This document shows positions 1 to 7,881 of a DNA stretch of 64,000 nucleotides, piece by piece. The notes beneath the pieces are model-generated. The model did no database searches. It was given only the letters and a program-made list of their open reading frames with translations, and had not been told where the DNA came from. The stretch lies in NCBI GenBank assembly GCA_012960505.1, contig DUBC01000019.1, positions 56,683 to 120,682 on the forward strand. Reading direction: 5' to 3'. Origin of the DNA: Verrucomicrobiales bacterium. GTDB lineage: Bacteria; Verrucomicrobiota; Verrucomicrobiia; Verrucomicrobiales; DEV007. How positions within the stretch are numbered: position 1 is the stretch's first letter; each line of letters starts with the position of its first letter. The position numbers and the translations under genes were made by a program.

Positions 1-351
1 AAATCCAATATCAGATGCTACCGGTTCGTAACGACTTAACCAATAGTAAGGGGTAGCACCACCAGCAACGTATGTGTAAACCTCAAATCCTGCTTCCCTA
101 AGCTTCACATCAAAAGCATTACCAAAGGCACCCATGCTCATTGAATCCCCCAAATATAAAACACTTGTTCGCTTAGGAGGTTTTTTTTCTTTTTTGATCC
201 GAGCTTTAAAGCTTTTTTTTAGCTTCGATAAAATTCCTTTCCCACTAGCATCTTGCGGCGCTATCAAAAAAAAGCCAACACAGAATACTGGGATAAAAAG
301 CCATGCCCGGCTCAAGAATTTTATAATCAAAGGACCCATCAATTTAACCAT
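1..351 (-). CDS. SGNH/GDSL-type hydrolase family protein, partial (C-terminus off the window)
   Basis: Reading the minus strand from the ATG at 351 gives an open frame that runs off the left edge, about 117 codons. The N-terminus has a short basic segment and one hydrophobic stretch (about residues 13-32), so a signal peptide or membrane anchor. A Lys/Arg-rich linker follows, then the block LYLGDSMSMGAFGNAF. GDSxSxG is the nucleophile block I of SGNH hydrolases (esterase, lipase or O-acyl-esterase type), with the first Ser of GDSMS as presumed nucleophile. The later Asn, Gly and Asp/His blocks lie outside the window, so the substrate cannot be named. An in-frame TAG lies just upstream of the start. 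The gene begins 67 bp after the deformylase stop, in the same direction, and may be the last gene of the tonB-exbBD-def run. Confidence 0.72.
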   Translation of the reverse strand, partial: MVKLMGPLIIKFLSRAWLFIPVFCVGFFLIAPQDASGKGILSKLKKSFKARIKKEKKPPKRTSVLYLGDSMSMGAFGNAFDVKLREAGFEVYTYVAGGATPYYWLSRYEPVASDIGF

Positions 352-418
352 TACGAAATTGGATGACTATTCACCTAATAATTACTCAACCATCAAAATT
401 TTATAAAACAAATATCTT

Positions 419-976
419 TCATCGCATCCCATAATCACGCTGCATTTTTTTTACTTTCCCTCGCAAGGTAATTTTGATCGCAGCTGACATACGATCAATG
501 AACAAAACACCATTTAAATGATCCGTTTCATGTTGAATAGCTCGTGAAAGTAAACCGTCCGTCTCAATTGTGACTGTATTCCCATTTATTAGTTGAACTT
601 TAGCTTTCACTTCATAGGGCCTAGTAACTTCACCACGTATTTCAGGAAAACTCAGACACCCTTCATCCATCACATCTTTCTCACCATCAAATTCAAGCTC
701 CGGATTCACAAAGATCAGAGGCATCATATCAAGAAGATCAACATCCTTACCATCGACTCTTAAATAACTAATGCATTCTGGATCATGAGAAACATCCACT
801 ACTGCCAATTGCATTGGAACGCCTATCTGAGGAGCAGCCAAGCCAATCCCCTCAGCAGACACCATTGTTTCAAGCATGTCATCCACCAAAGAATTAATAT
901 CCTCAGAGAAATTCTTAACTAAATCACATTTTTTGCGTAATACAGGATCACCATATATAACAATTTCACGAATCAC
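419..976 (-). CDS. def: peptide deformylase
   Basis: Removes the N-terminal formyl group from nascent proteins in the cytoplasm, using a catalytic Fe(II) or Zn. All three family motifs are present: GIGLAAPQIGV (motif 1, about residues 43-53), EGCLSFP (motif 2, metal-binding Cys) and QHETDHLNG (motif 3, HExxH at residues 149-153). The length of 185 aa is normal for a bacterial type I enzyme. The start is GTG and overlaps the exbD stop by 4 bp, which implies translational coupling. Sitting behind a TonB/ExbBD system is not the usual fmt partnership; no fmt is seen in the window. Confidence 0.95.
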   Translation of the reverse strand: MIREIVIYGDPVLRKKCDLVKNFSEDINSLVDDMLETMVSAEGIGLAAPQIGVPMQLAVVDVSHDPECISYLRVDGKDVDLLDMMPLIFVNPELEFDGEKDVMDEGCLSFPEIRGEVTRPYEVKAKVQLINGNTVTIETDGLLSRAIQHETDHLNGVLFIDRMSAAIKITLRGKVKKMQRDYGMR

Positions 977-1410
977 GGTTGTACAGAATTCTCCTGTTTA
1001 TCAATTAGAATGCGCGCAGGAACATCCTTAATCGGATATCCAGCTCGAGTCAAAGCGTCCCATGCCGCCACAAGACTTTTAAGCGGAGCCCTCTCATCAG
1101 CTTTGAGTTCCAGTCTAAGGTCAGGACGTTCTTTCTTTAGACGTTTGAGCCTCGTTGCCAATTGATTTTGAGGAACGTCTTCTGAACCAAGAATCAATTT
1201 CGAATCCGCAGTAAGAGCCAACTCAATCCTTGATTCAGTTTCAACCTTTTTGGCCAAAGAGCTTGCTTTAGGAAGAGTAATACTAACATAAGCCTTATCT
1301 TCTTTGGGAGCAGAAGTGAGTATGAAATAAATTAATAGAATCGCTAAGATATCAATCAGAGAAACTATGGGGACCAAAGGCCTAGTAGAACGCTTACTAA
1401 CAAAATTCAT
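973..1410 (-). CDS. exbD: ExbD/TolR family biopolymer transport protein
   Basis: Inner-membrane subunit of a proton-driven energy-transducing complex. A single N-terminal transmembrane helix (about residues 15-32, IVSLIDILAILLIYFILTS) contains the Asp of the PLIDIL-type motif that carries protons in ExbD/TolR. The rest is a periplasmic domain of about 110 residues. The length of 145 aa is typical. It lies 20 bp after exbB and overlaps def by 4 bp. ExbD is preferred over TolR because the upstream partner is TonB-like and no tolB or pal is present, but the two families cannot be separated with certainty. Confidence 0.88.
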   Translation of the reverse strand: MNFVSKRSTRPLVPIVSLIDILAILLIYFILTSAPKEDKAYVSITLPKASSLAKKVETESRIELALTADSKLILGSEDVPQNQLATRLKRLKKERPDLRLELKADERAPLKSLVAAWDALTRAGYPIKDVPARILIDKQENSVQP

Positions 1411-1430
1411 TAGCTTTAATTATTTACCCC

Positions 1431-2147
1431 TTATTTTTCCTTCCCCCCTACTAACCCTTTGAGTTTAGAATAAAGTATTTCGGATGGGTTTTTATAGAAA
1501 GCTGAAATTAGATTGTCGGTGAGCACTTCCATCCGAACACCCATCCTTTCTAATTTCTTAGTAAAATAACTATGTGCTATCACTGTAGGAACAGCAACAG
1601 CAAGGCCTGCTATTGTCGTATTTAAAGCTTCTGCAATGCCACTAGAAACTTGCACGCGAGAGCTTCCATCCCCCTCAGTATCAACATTACTAAAAACTCC
1701 AACGAGACCCGAAACAGTTCCCAAGAGACCAAGTAAAGGAGCAATTGTAATCACTACCTCTAGAAGAGCAATTCCTCTTTCCAAAACTACAATCTCCTCT
1801 CTTGCTCCTGCTTCGGCTGTTGAAGATGATTCTATACGGCTTGAAGGGGCGCCTTCAATGACACCTAAGCCAATGCGAGAAAGAGCTGATGGATTCGATC
1901 TCAAACAATTGACAAGATTAATAACATTATCTGTATCAATATACTCCTGAGTTCCACGCATTGCTTCCTGAACTTTTTTAGGCACTACTCGCTGTTCTCT
2001 CAAGGAAACCAACTTCATGAGTATGACGGTCACTGATAAAAAAGAAAGCACCAGAAGGCAAAACATAAAGACGCCTCCATCCATGAGAAACTTGTATACA
2101 GAATTCAATGAATTAGGTAATTCAGATATAAAACCGGCGTAATACAT
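1431..2147 (-). CDS. exbB: ExbB/TolQ/MotA family proton channel protein
   Basis: Membrane subunit that with ExbD converts proton motive force into conformational energy for TonB. It has the usual three hydrophobic segments: about residues 28-48 (MFCLLVLSFLSVTVILMKLV), about 128-150 (ALLEVVITIAPLLGLLGTVS) and about 170-192 (the A-L-N-T-T-I-A-G-L family signature). The GLLGTVSGL turn between cytoplasmic domain and helix 2 is diagnostic. The length of 238 aa is normal. It starts 8 bp downstream of the TonB-like gene and is followed by exbD after 20 bp, so the three form one unit. Confidence 0.9.
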   Translation of the reverse strand: MYYAGFISELPNSLNSVYKFLMDGGVFMFCLLVLSFLSVTVILMKLVSLREQRVVPKKVQEAMRGTQEYIDTDNVINLVNCLRSNPSALSRIGLGVIEGAPSSRIESSSTAEAGAREEIVVLERGIALLEVVITIAPLLGLLGTVSGLVGVFSNVDTEGDGSSRVQVSSGIAEALNTTIAGLAVAVPTVIAHSYFTKKLERMGVRMEVLTDNLISAFYKNPSEILYSKLKGLVGGKEK

Positions 2148-2155
2148 GTATTCAG

Positions 2156-3670
2156 TTAGTATATAATAATCTCATACTCAAATTCCATCCTTCCGTCCTG
2201 AGTCAATTCAATGAGATCTTTTGGCACAGGAGGGATATCTGCCCGAAGTATACCGCTAATCGAGAAATCGACCATAACTGGATCAGCATCGTTACGAAGA
2301 AGTCTAATATCAACTATATCGCCTTTCTCATTAACCCAAAACCTAACCTTTAAAGAACCAAATTTAACAAAATCAGCATGGGCAGAACGCGCACGATGCC
2401 AACTCTTTTGGACCGCCAAATCAACCTTCTTCTTGTAATGACCCAGCACCGTTTCTTCCACATCCAAAGCCGCCTGACCAAGATTACTTAATTTACCGAT
2501 GCTCTTCTTTTTAGGTGAATGGACCTGAAAGGCTTTCTTCTGTTTCTCATGAACAGGAACTCTTTCATTTAATTGGTTCGAAGAATTTAATTCTTCAGGC
2601 ACTAAAGATTCTTGACCGTCTCCAGCGATAACTTCAGATTCTTTATTTTTTTGAAATTCAGTTGGATCAGAATTATTAACACTATTTTTTTTGTTAAGTT
2701 CCGATTCAATGAGATCTTTCTCTTCGAATTCCGGTTTCTTAATCAAAGTTTCAGAAAACAATTCAGCCGAGTCGTTCTGTTCTTTTTCTTTTACCTCAGA
2801 TCTTTCATTTCTACTTTCATCATTCTTTTTCTCAGAGTTATAATTTATACTAATTTTTTTCTTTGGTGCCCATTGCGGAAGGATCGGTAGGAAATTTTCA
2901 TCCTCTTTTTCTCCATCCACATAATCCTTTTTGGCAAGATCTCCAAATGGAAAATCCCTCCCATCAATATTTGGAACAGCATCTTCCCCCTCATCTGAAG
3001 GTTGAGAATCACTTGTCGCCAAAGTATTGCGATCTGATTCCAAATCCGTATTAGAGAGGGCAATAGTCGAAGGACTATTGGATTCAGTTCTTATATATAT
3101 ATTTTCCTTTTCAAGATCATCTGGATCGTCACGAATAAACATTTCCGGCAACAAAACTATTAATTCTTCTTCCTCCTCGCCTCTGACATCTATTTGCAAT
3201 TCTACCGAACCCTCCATATCTGGCTGAGTAGAGGCTACTACAAAATGATATAAAGTTCCCGGCTCGGCAGAGAACACCAATGATTTACTCTCCACCTCTT
3301 TACTCGATGCAACTTTGACTAAAGTTTCGATCATAGATCCCCTGTAAACTCCCACCACATCTTCAAAATCAATTGAATCCACATTTAATTCAACCTCACA
3401 TTCTTCTTGCGCATTCCATTTCCACCAAACTGATCCGCCAATAGACGCCCCATCATGAACTGGCTCACCAATTTCACGAGACGCATACGTGAAATCAGAA
3501 AAAGAAGATAGGTTATTACCATAACCTAAATCCAATGCATTTTTAAAATCATCATTGCTCGGCGGGAGAGAACGTTTATAGGCAAGCATCGTTGTAATTC
3601 CAAAAGCAAAAAGCAAATGCAAAACAACAGATCCAAAGACTGCTAATCTTATTTGTTGCCTAATTATCAT
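2156..3670 (-). CDS. TonB-like energy transducer with an inserted beta-sandwich ectodomain
   Basis: Probable TonB partner of the downstream ExbB/ExbD. An N-terminal anchor (about residues 9-28, LAVFGSVVLHLLFAFGITTM) is followed by a segment of about 130 residues with the pattern N-D-D-F-x-N-A, G-E-P-x-H and SVWWKW. That pattern resembles the PPC-like beta domains of secreted verrucomicrobial proteins. Next comes a long acidic, Ser/Glu/Lys-rich linker (about residues 180-400). The C-terminal 90 residues (LKVRFWVNEKGDIVDIRLLR, then PPVPKDL) fit a TonB C-terminal domain. At 504 aa it is about twice a usual TonB, and it lacks the Pro-rich spacer. The TonB assignment rests on the fold-like C-terminus and the exbBD context. 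Confidence 0.75.
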   Translation of the reverse strand: MIIRQQIRLAVFGSVVLHLLFAFGITTMLAYKRSLPPSNDDFKNALDLGYGNNLSSFSDFTYASREIGEPVHDGASIGGSVWWKWNAQEECEVELNVDSIDFEDVVGVYRGSMIETLVKVASSKEVESKSLVFSAEPGTLYHFVVASTQPDMEGSVELQIDVRGEEEEELIVLLPEMFIRDDPDDLEKENIYIRTESNSPSTIALSNTDLESDRNTLATSDSQPSDEGEDAVPNIDGRDFPFGDLAKKDYVDGEKEDENFLPILPQWAPKKKISINYNSEKKNDESRNERSEVKEKEQNDSAELFSETLIKKPEFEEKDLIESELNKKNSVNNSDPTEFQKNKESEVIAGDGQESLVPEELNSSNQLNERVPVHEKQKKAFQVHSPKKKSIGKLSNLGQAALDVEETVLGHYKKKVDLAVQKSWHRARSAHADFVKFGSLKVRFWVNEKGDIVDIRLLRNDADPVMVDFSISGILRADIPPVPKDLIELTQDGRMEFEYEIIIY

Positions 3671-3785
3671 CAGAACCTCGTTAGATAAATACTCCCCATA
3701 TGAGCAGAAATCATCATTCTCTTATGGATCCACATTGCCACCTTTCATGAAACATATCAACGAAGTAAAATCCGAAGCGCACTGA

Positions 3786-4409
3786 CTATTTGACGAAGTA
3801 GCTCAAATGCTCAAGCTCTAAAGCTAAATCAACAGAATTTACAATAACATTATCGGGAGTCTTCAATACGGTCGGAGAAAAATTGAGGAATGCTTGGACT
3901 CCTACCTGAACAAGATTGTTTGCCACTTCTTGAGCCGTTTCTGGAGGAACGGCCAAGATGGCAATCTTAACGTTATTCTCATTAACGTATTGAGCCATTA
4001 AGGAAGCATCCATTACAGGCACATTTGCCTTCACTAACTTGGCACGATTTGGATCAGCTTCAAAAGCAGCAGAAATCTCAAATCCCTCTTTAATAAAACC
4101 GCTATATCTTAGAAGCGCTGCACCCAAATTACCAACTCCCACTAAAATAACAGGTAATAGACTATTTGTTCCTAAGACATCTGTAATAACTTCAATCAAT
4201 GCTTCAACATTATAGCCAAGTCCCCGAGTTCCAAATTGCCCGAAATACGCCAAGTCTTTCCTTAACTGAGTTGATTTCACACCAGCAGCTTTTGACAGAG
4301 TATTAGAAGAAACAGTTTCAAGACCATTCTCTCTGAGCCTTTCGAGGCAACGCTGGTAAATCGATAATCTATAAATCGATTTCCTTGGTATATCAGTTTG
4401 TGTAGACAC
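3786..4409 (-). CDS. rex: redox-sensing transcriptional repressor Rex
   Basis: NADH/NAD+-responsive repressor of respiratory and fermentative genes; DNA release follows NADH binding. The N-terminal winged helix (about residues 10-60) contains LRKDLAYFGQFGTRGLGYNV, a near-textbook Rex signature. A Rossmann domain follows with VILVGVGNLGAALL (about residues 88-102). The C-terminal domain-swap helix ends in LEHLSYF. The length of 207 aa is typical. The start is GTG, and no in-frame ATG competes near it. A weak imperfect Rex-like dyad lies 12 bp upstream (see findings), so self-regulation is possible. No obvious target operon is adjacent. Confidence 0.95.
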   Translation of the reverse strand: MSTQTDIPRKSIYRLSIYQRCLERLRENGLETVSSNTLSKAAGVKSTQLRKDLAYFGQFGTRGLGYNVEALIEVITDVLGTNSLLPVILVGVGNLGAALLRYSGFIKEGFEISAAFEADPNRAKLVKANVPVMDASLMAQYVNENNVKIAILAVPPETAQEVANNLVQVGVQAFLNFSPTVLKTPDNVIVNSVDLALELEHLSYFVK

Positions 4410-4547
4410 CTACCTAATAATGTGATTTTTCTCAATTAAATCTTATTGCGATGATTCAACGCAAGCCCTAATTAGATATGCGCCCCAACCATCATTCCGC
4501 CAACTCACACACGGAACGATCTAATTAAGTTATTACAGTTTCCTATT

Positions 4548-5948
4548 CTAAGAATAGGATCCCTCAACGCGCTTAGCCACGTCTCTATAATCATAGTCCG
4601 CATTGTAAATCTCTTTGAAACTTTCAAGAGATTTATCCTTGTCACCTAACTTGTCATATACCAATCCAAGATTAAATAAAATCTCCTTCTTTGTATTATC
4701 CATAGCAAAGAGCTCTCCATTAGCATCGTTCAGAGAACTGACAGCCAAGTCATACATTTTCATTTCATCGTAGCACCGTCCTAGCATGAGCATAGAACGA
4801 ATACGGATGTGCGGATTGTTTTTTGCTTTTTGAAGGTGAGGGATCGCTTCTCTATACTGCCCCGCTGTAAATAAATGCGAACCAAGATCAAAACGAAGCT
4901 GAGGATCTGTCGGATTACGTTCAACGCGAATCTCAGCTTCTTTTATTTGCTGTTCAATCGAAGCATTTCGCAACTCATCCAGTTGTGCCTTCTTATCTTC
5001 AACGCCATCTCCTCCTCCTTCAATATCCGATTCCAAATTCTTAATCTTTTGAGTCCTTAAATTATCTTTAGCATCTTCAGCTTTACGCTGAAGCGTTTCA
5101 TCAGATTCGCTCAATGAAAAAGCATATTCATAATAAGATGCCGAATTCTCCCAATCTTCCAACCTCTCATACAGATCCGCTATCTTCTTAACAACATTAA
5201 GATTCTGTGGATCTTCTGAATATTGGGCTCCGAGATCTGCAAGCTGAGCTGCCATCTGTTCCTTCGTTGCACCGATCCTTGCAGCGCTCTCAAGACTCTG
5301 AGCTTCATCCTGGTCCTTGAGGAGATCCTTAAAGGAACGGTCAGCAAGACCCCAGCCACCTTTAGCCATCGTTGCCTGCGCAGACGCATCTTTACCTTTT
5401 TTGCGAGCCTCCCCATCAGTAGGATCTGACTGAACTATCTGGTCATAAATCTTTGCAGCTTCTGTCCCATCTCCTTGGGCCAAGTAATGATCACCAAGCT
5501 TATGAAGGTTTTTATAATTACTTGAATGACCTTCACGAATAGTTTCTAATCCGAAAGTGGCAACTTCAGGAATTCCTACAGCCATGAAGGCTTCGTAAAA
5601 GAGGGTATTTGCTTCAACATTATATGGATCGTTATCTAATTTTTTTTCTATTTCTTCAATAGCTCCGAGAGGATCCTTTTTAATTTTATTCTTAACCTTC
5701 AACATTCCTCCCGACAGAAGACTCTTGCCTTTCTTGCCAGAAGTACGCCACCTCGCACCTTGAGCCGCTCTTAATATTTCCCGCCCCTTTAAGAAAGAAG
5801 GTTCTTCTTTTAATATATTATGAAGAATGCTCAAAGCATAATCATAATTCGACAACTCAATAGCACTTTGTGCTTTAAGAAAAAGTGTAACTTGTTTGGG
5901 ATCGAGCTGCTCTTCTGTAATGAGCTCCTTAGGTGCATCCATATTCAA
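4548..5948 (-). CDS. tetratricopeptide repeat protein, cytoplasmic
   Basis: A 466-residue protein made almost entirely of TPR-like helical pairs. Recognisable units lie near residues 30-60 (A-I-E-L-S-N-Y-D-Y-A-L-S-I-L), 150-185 (L-G-D-H-Y-L-A-Q-G-D), 255-300 (ADLYERLEDWENSASYYEYA) and 345-460 (four units ending in LGLVYDKLGDKDKSLESFKE). A coiled, charged stretch lies at about 300-340. There is no signal peptide, so it is probably a cytoplasmic scaffold. No enzymatic motif is visible. It stands alone between a 325-bp divergent gap and rex, and its function is unknown. Confidence 0.8.
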   Translation of the reverse strand: MNMDAPKELITEEQLDPKQVTLFLKAQSAIELSNYDYALSILHNILKEEPSFLKGREILRAAQGARWRTSGKKGKSLLSGGMLKVKNKIKKDPLGAIEEIEKKLDNDPYNVEANTLFYEAFMAVGIPEVATFGLETIREGHSSNYKNLHKLGDHYLAQGDGTEAAKIYDQIVQSDPTDGEARKKGKDASAQATMAKGGWGLADRSFKDLLKDQDEAQSLESAARIGATKEQMAAQLADLGAQYSEDPQNLNVVKKIADLYERLEDWENSASYYEYAFSLSESDETLQRKAEDAKDNLRTQKIKNLESDIEGGGDGVEDKKAQLDELRNASIEQQIKEAEIRVERNPTDPQLRFDLGSHLFTAGQYREAIPHLQKAKNNPHIRIRSMLMLGRCYDEMKMYDLAVSSLNDANGELFAMDNTKKEILFNLGLVYDKLGDKDKSLESFKEIYNADYDYRDVAKRVEGSYS

Positions 5949-6273
5949 TTCTGGGGGTTTGTTTTTGGAGTATACGGAAAATGAAAAAAATAATAGTTTG
6001 GGGCAGAATTTAGCCTCTTACTGGTAGATCATGCAAGGCATCTAATATCATTTTTACTCCTTTCTTAAATTTATCAATTTCGACTACCAAAATGAACATT
6101 TAAGTATACCGAATTGCCTTAAAATTATTAGCATCTGATATAATTCCTCAAAATTATAAAAAATATACTATTATTATAGATGTTTAATGTTTCCCATTTA
6201 ACAAATATTAAATGACTTGAAGTAAGTTAATAATGCTGGTTGCGTGAAATTTTGACTGTGGTTCAATGTCTAA
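5949..6273. other. divergent intergenic region, AT-rich
   Basis: These 325 bp separate the minus-strand TPR gene from the plus-strand small exported protein. The region is strongly AT-rich, with several A and T runs, and must hold the promoters of both divergent units. I see no RNA gene, repeat array or strong inverted repeat, and no convincing -35/-10 pair that I would assign to either gene. Confidence 0.5.
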
Positions 6274-6777
6274 ATGATTAAGAGATTTAAACTATTCCTT
6301 CTTTTTCTTCTTTTGTTGTTTTCGATTGCAGCAAAACGTAAAGATTCTGGAAAGATCGGTTTTTATCTTGAATCCGCAGAATCTGAGTCTCAAAAAGACA
6401 CCGTTAAGATTAATATCAATTCCAAAGTGCATCAGGTACTGATTAAGCCCATTTTTAATCAAAAAGATGTAGAAGGATTTTACCCATTCCTCACAGAGAA
6501 GGGCGAAAGTTTTGGAATCTCCTTTAAACTAAAAAAGAAAGCAGCTACAGAATTACAAACTCTTTCAACTGTTGCCACGAATCGGAAACTTTTTACCGTG
6601 TTTGGAAATGATCCCATTGATTTTGTTGTAATTGATGGCCCCATATCTCATGGATATCTTACTTGCTGGAAAGGGTTTAATGAAAAGCACATAGAAAGAT
6701 TTAAAGATGCAGGACTGCGATTGATTGCGCCAAAAAAAGAAGGCCCAACTATAAATCCACCACCTGCCATCGATTAA
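6274..6777 (+). CDS. small exported protein of unknown function
   Basis: A 167-residue protein with a clear signal peptide (basic MIKRFK, then a Leu/Phe-rich core to about residue 20, cleavage probably near SIAA-K). The mature part has short beta-like stretches and ends in a Pro-rich tail (PTINPPPAID). I do not recognise a family. The segment DFVVIDGPISHGYLTCWKG (about residues 114-132) looks like a conserved core. It lies 36 bp before the M23 peptidase on the same strand, so a shared transcript and an envelope role are plausible but inferred. Confidence 0.65.
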   Translation: MIKRFKLFLLFLLLLFSIAAKRKDSGKIGFYLESAESESQKDTVKININSKVHQVLIKPIFNQKDVEGFYPFLTEKGESFGISFKLKKKAATELQTLSTVATNRKLFTVFGNDPIDFVVIDGPISHGYLTCWKGFNEKHIERFKDAGLRLIAPKKEGPTINPPPAID

Positions 6778-6813
6778 TCCTAATTGCTTTCAAATTAATT
6801 AAGTAAGCAATTC

Positions 6814-7869
6814 ATGCAAATCGGAACGCATCTGATAATGTTGGTTAGGATATCCTCATTAATTTTTTGGTTCGGTTTATCGATAATATGTGAAGCACAA
6901 TACAAACGACTAGAACTTGTCTTAGCAACTCCGAACAAAGCTATATTCAGCCCGGATATTTCTCAGTTCTATATGTACACAAACCGATCCTTTGAGGGGC
7001 AGCCAAGTAAACCTTGGCAAGGTGGAAAATATGGTTATGTGCGAAATCCAAAAAGAACTGCATCGAGTATAATATATTCTAAATTTCATGAAGGCGTTGA
7101 CATTAGGCCAATCGAAAGAAATTCAAGAGGAGTTCCTTTGGATAAAGTCTGTTCAATCGCTTCTGGTAAAGTGATGCATGCAAGCCGATCGGCAGGAGCA
7201 AGTAATTACGGTCGCTACGTGGTAATAGAACACGATTGGGGTTATGGAAAGTTTTATAGCCTTTATGCTCACCTCGCAGACATTTCTTGCCAAGTCGGGC
7301 AATCAGTCAGGCCAGGCACAGGTATTGCTACACTTGGATATACAGGCGACGGAATCGACAAGACCCGCGCTCATTTGCATCTCGAACTCAATTTGATGAT
7401 CAGCCGAAACTTTGAAAGGTGGTATCGTAGACACTATGTCGCGCCGAATAAACATGGACTCTGCAATGGAATTAATCTTGCCGGAATTGATATTTCAAGA
7501 CTGTACAAAGAACACCAAAAGAACCCCTCGATAACATTACCGCAATTCATTAAAACAACTAACCCCTATTGGAAATTATTAGTTCCCAACAAGGGCATGC
7601 CGTTAATCATGAAGTCTTACCCTTGGCTAGCAAAGAACATGGCAGATGCCACCAACAATCCATCATGGGAAATTACAATGAGTCGGTCAGGAATTCCACT
7701 CGGCATTAGCCCTCATAATAAGAAAGTAAACTCACCTACAATTAGTTGGGTCGAATATTCAGCCACGCCCCACTCATGGAACACTAGATCTCGACTCACT
7801 GGAAGCAAAAACAAAGCTAAACTAACAGCTAGTGGATTGCGTTTTGTTCAACTCCTAATGGAAAAATAA
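6814..7869 (+). CDS. M23 family (LytM-type) metallopeptidase, exported
   Basis: Likely a periplasmic peptidoglycan endopeptidase or an activator of one. The N-terminal hydrophobic signal ends around residue 29. The peptidase domain spans about residues 88-195: FHEGVDIRP carries the HxxxD zinc ligands, and AHLHLELN carries the second HxH motif. Between them are the usual GRYVVIEHDWGYGKFYSLYA and PGTGIATLGYTGD blocks. All zinc ligands appear present, so activity is expected. The C-terminal 120 residues match no domain I know. A downstream ATG at residue 9 (MLVRIS) is an [11 protein letters not shown] start that keeps the signal peptide. Confidence 0.85.
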   Translation: MQIGTHLIMLVRISSLIFWFGLSIICEAQYKRLELVLATPNKAIFSPDISQFYMYTNRSFEGQPSKPWQGGKYGYVRNPKRTASSIIYSKFHEGVDIRPIERNSRGVPLDKVCSIASGKVMHASRSAGASNYGRYVVIEHDWGYGKFYSLYAHLADISCQVGQSVRPGTGIATLGYTGDGIDKTRAHLHLELNLMISRNFERWYRRHYVAPNKHGLCNGINLAGIDISRLYKEHQKNPSITLPQFIKTTNPYWKLLVPNKGMPLIMKSYPWLAKNMADATNNPSWEITMSRSGIPLGISPHNKKVNSPTISWVEYSATPHSWNTRSRLTGSKNKAKLTASGLRFVQLLMEK

Positions 7870-7881
7870 AACAGTAACAAT

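Noticed and set aside
134..406. Plus-strand open frame of 90 codons at the left end
   Set aside because: It is the opposite-strand shadow of the partial SGNH hydrolase, which has a GDS motif, a signal-like start and a coherent protein.
1636..1950. Plus-strand frame across exbB
   Set aside because: Antisense shadow; exbB motifs and membrane helices are clear on the minus strand.
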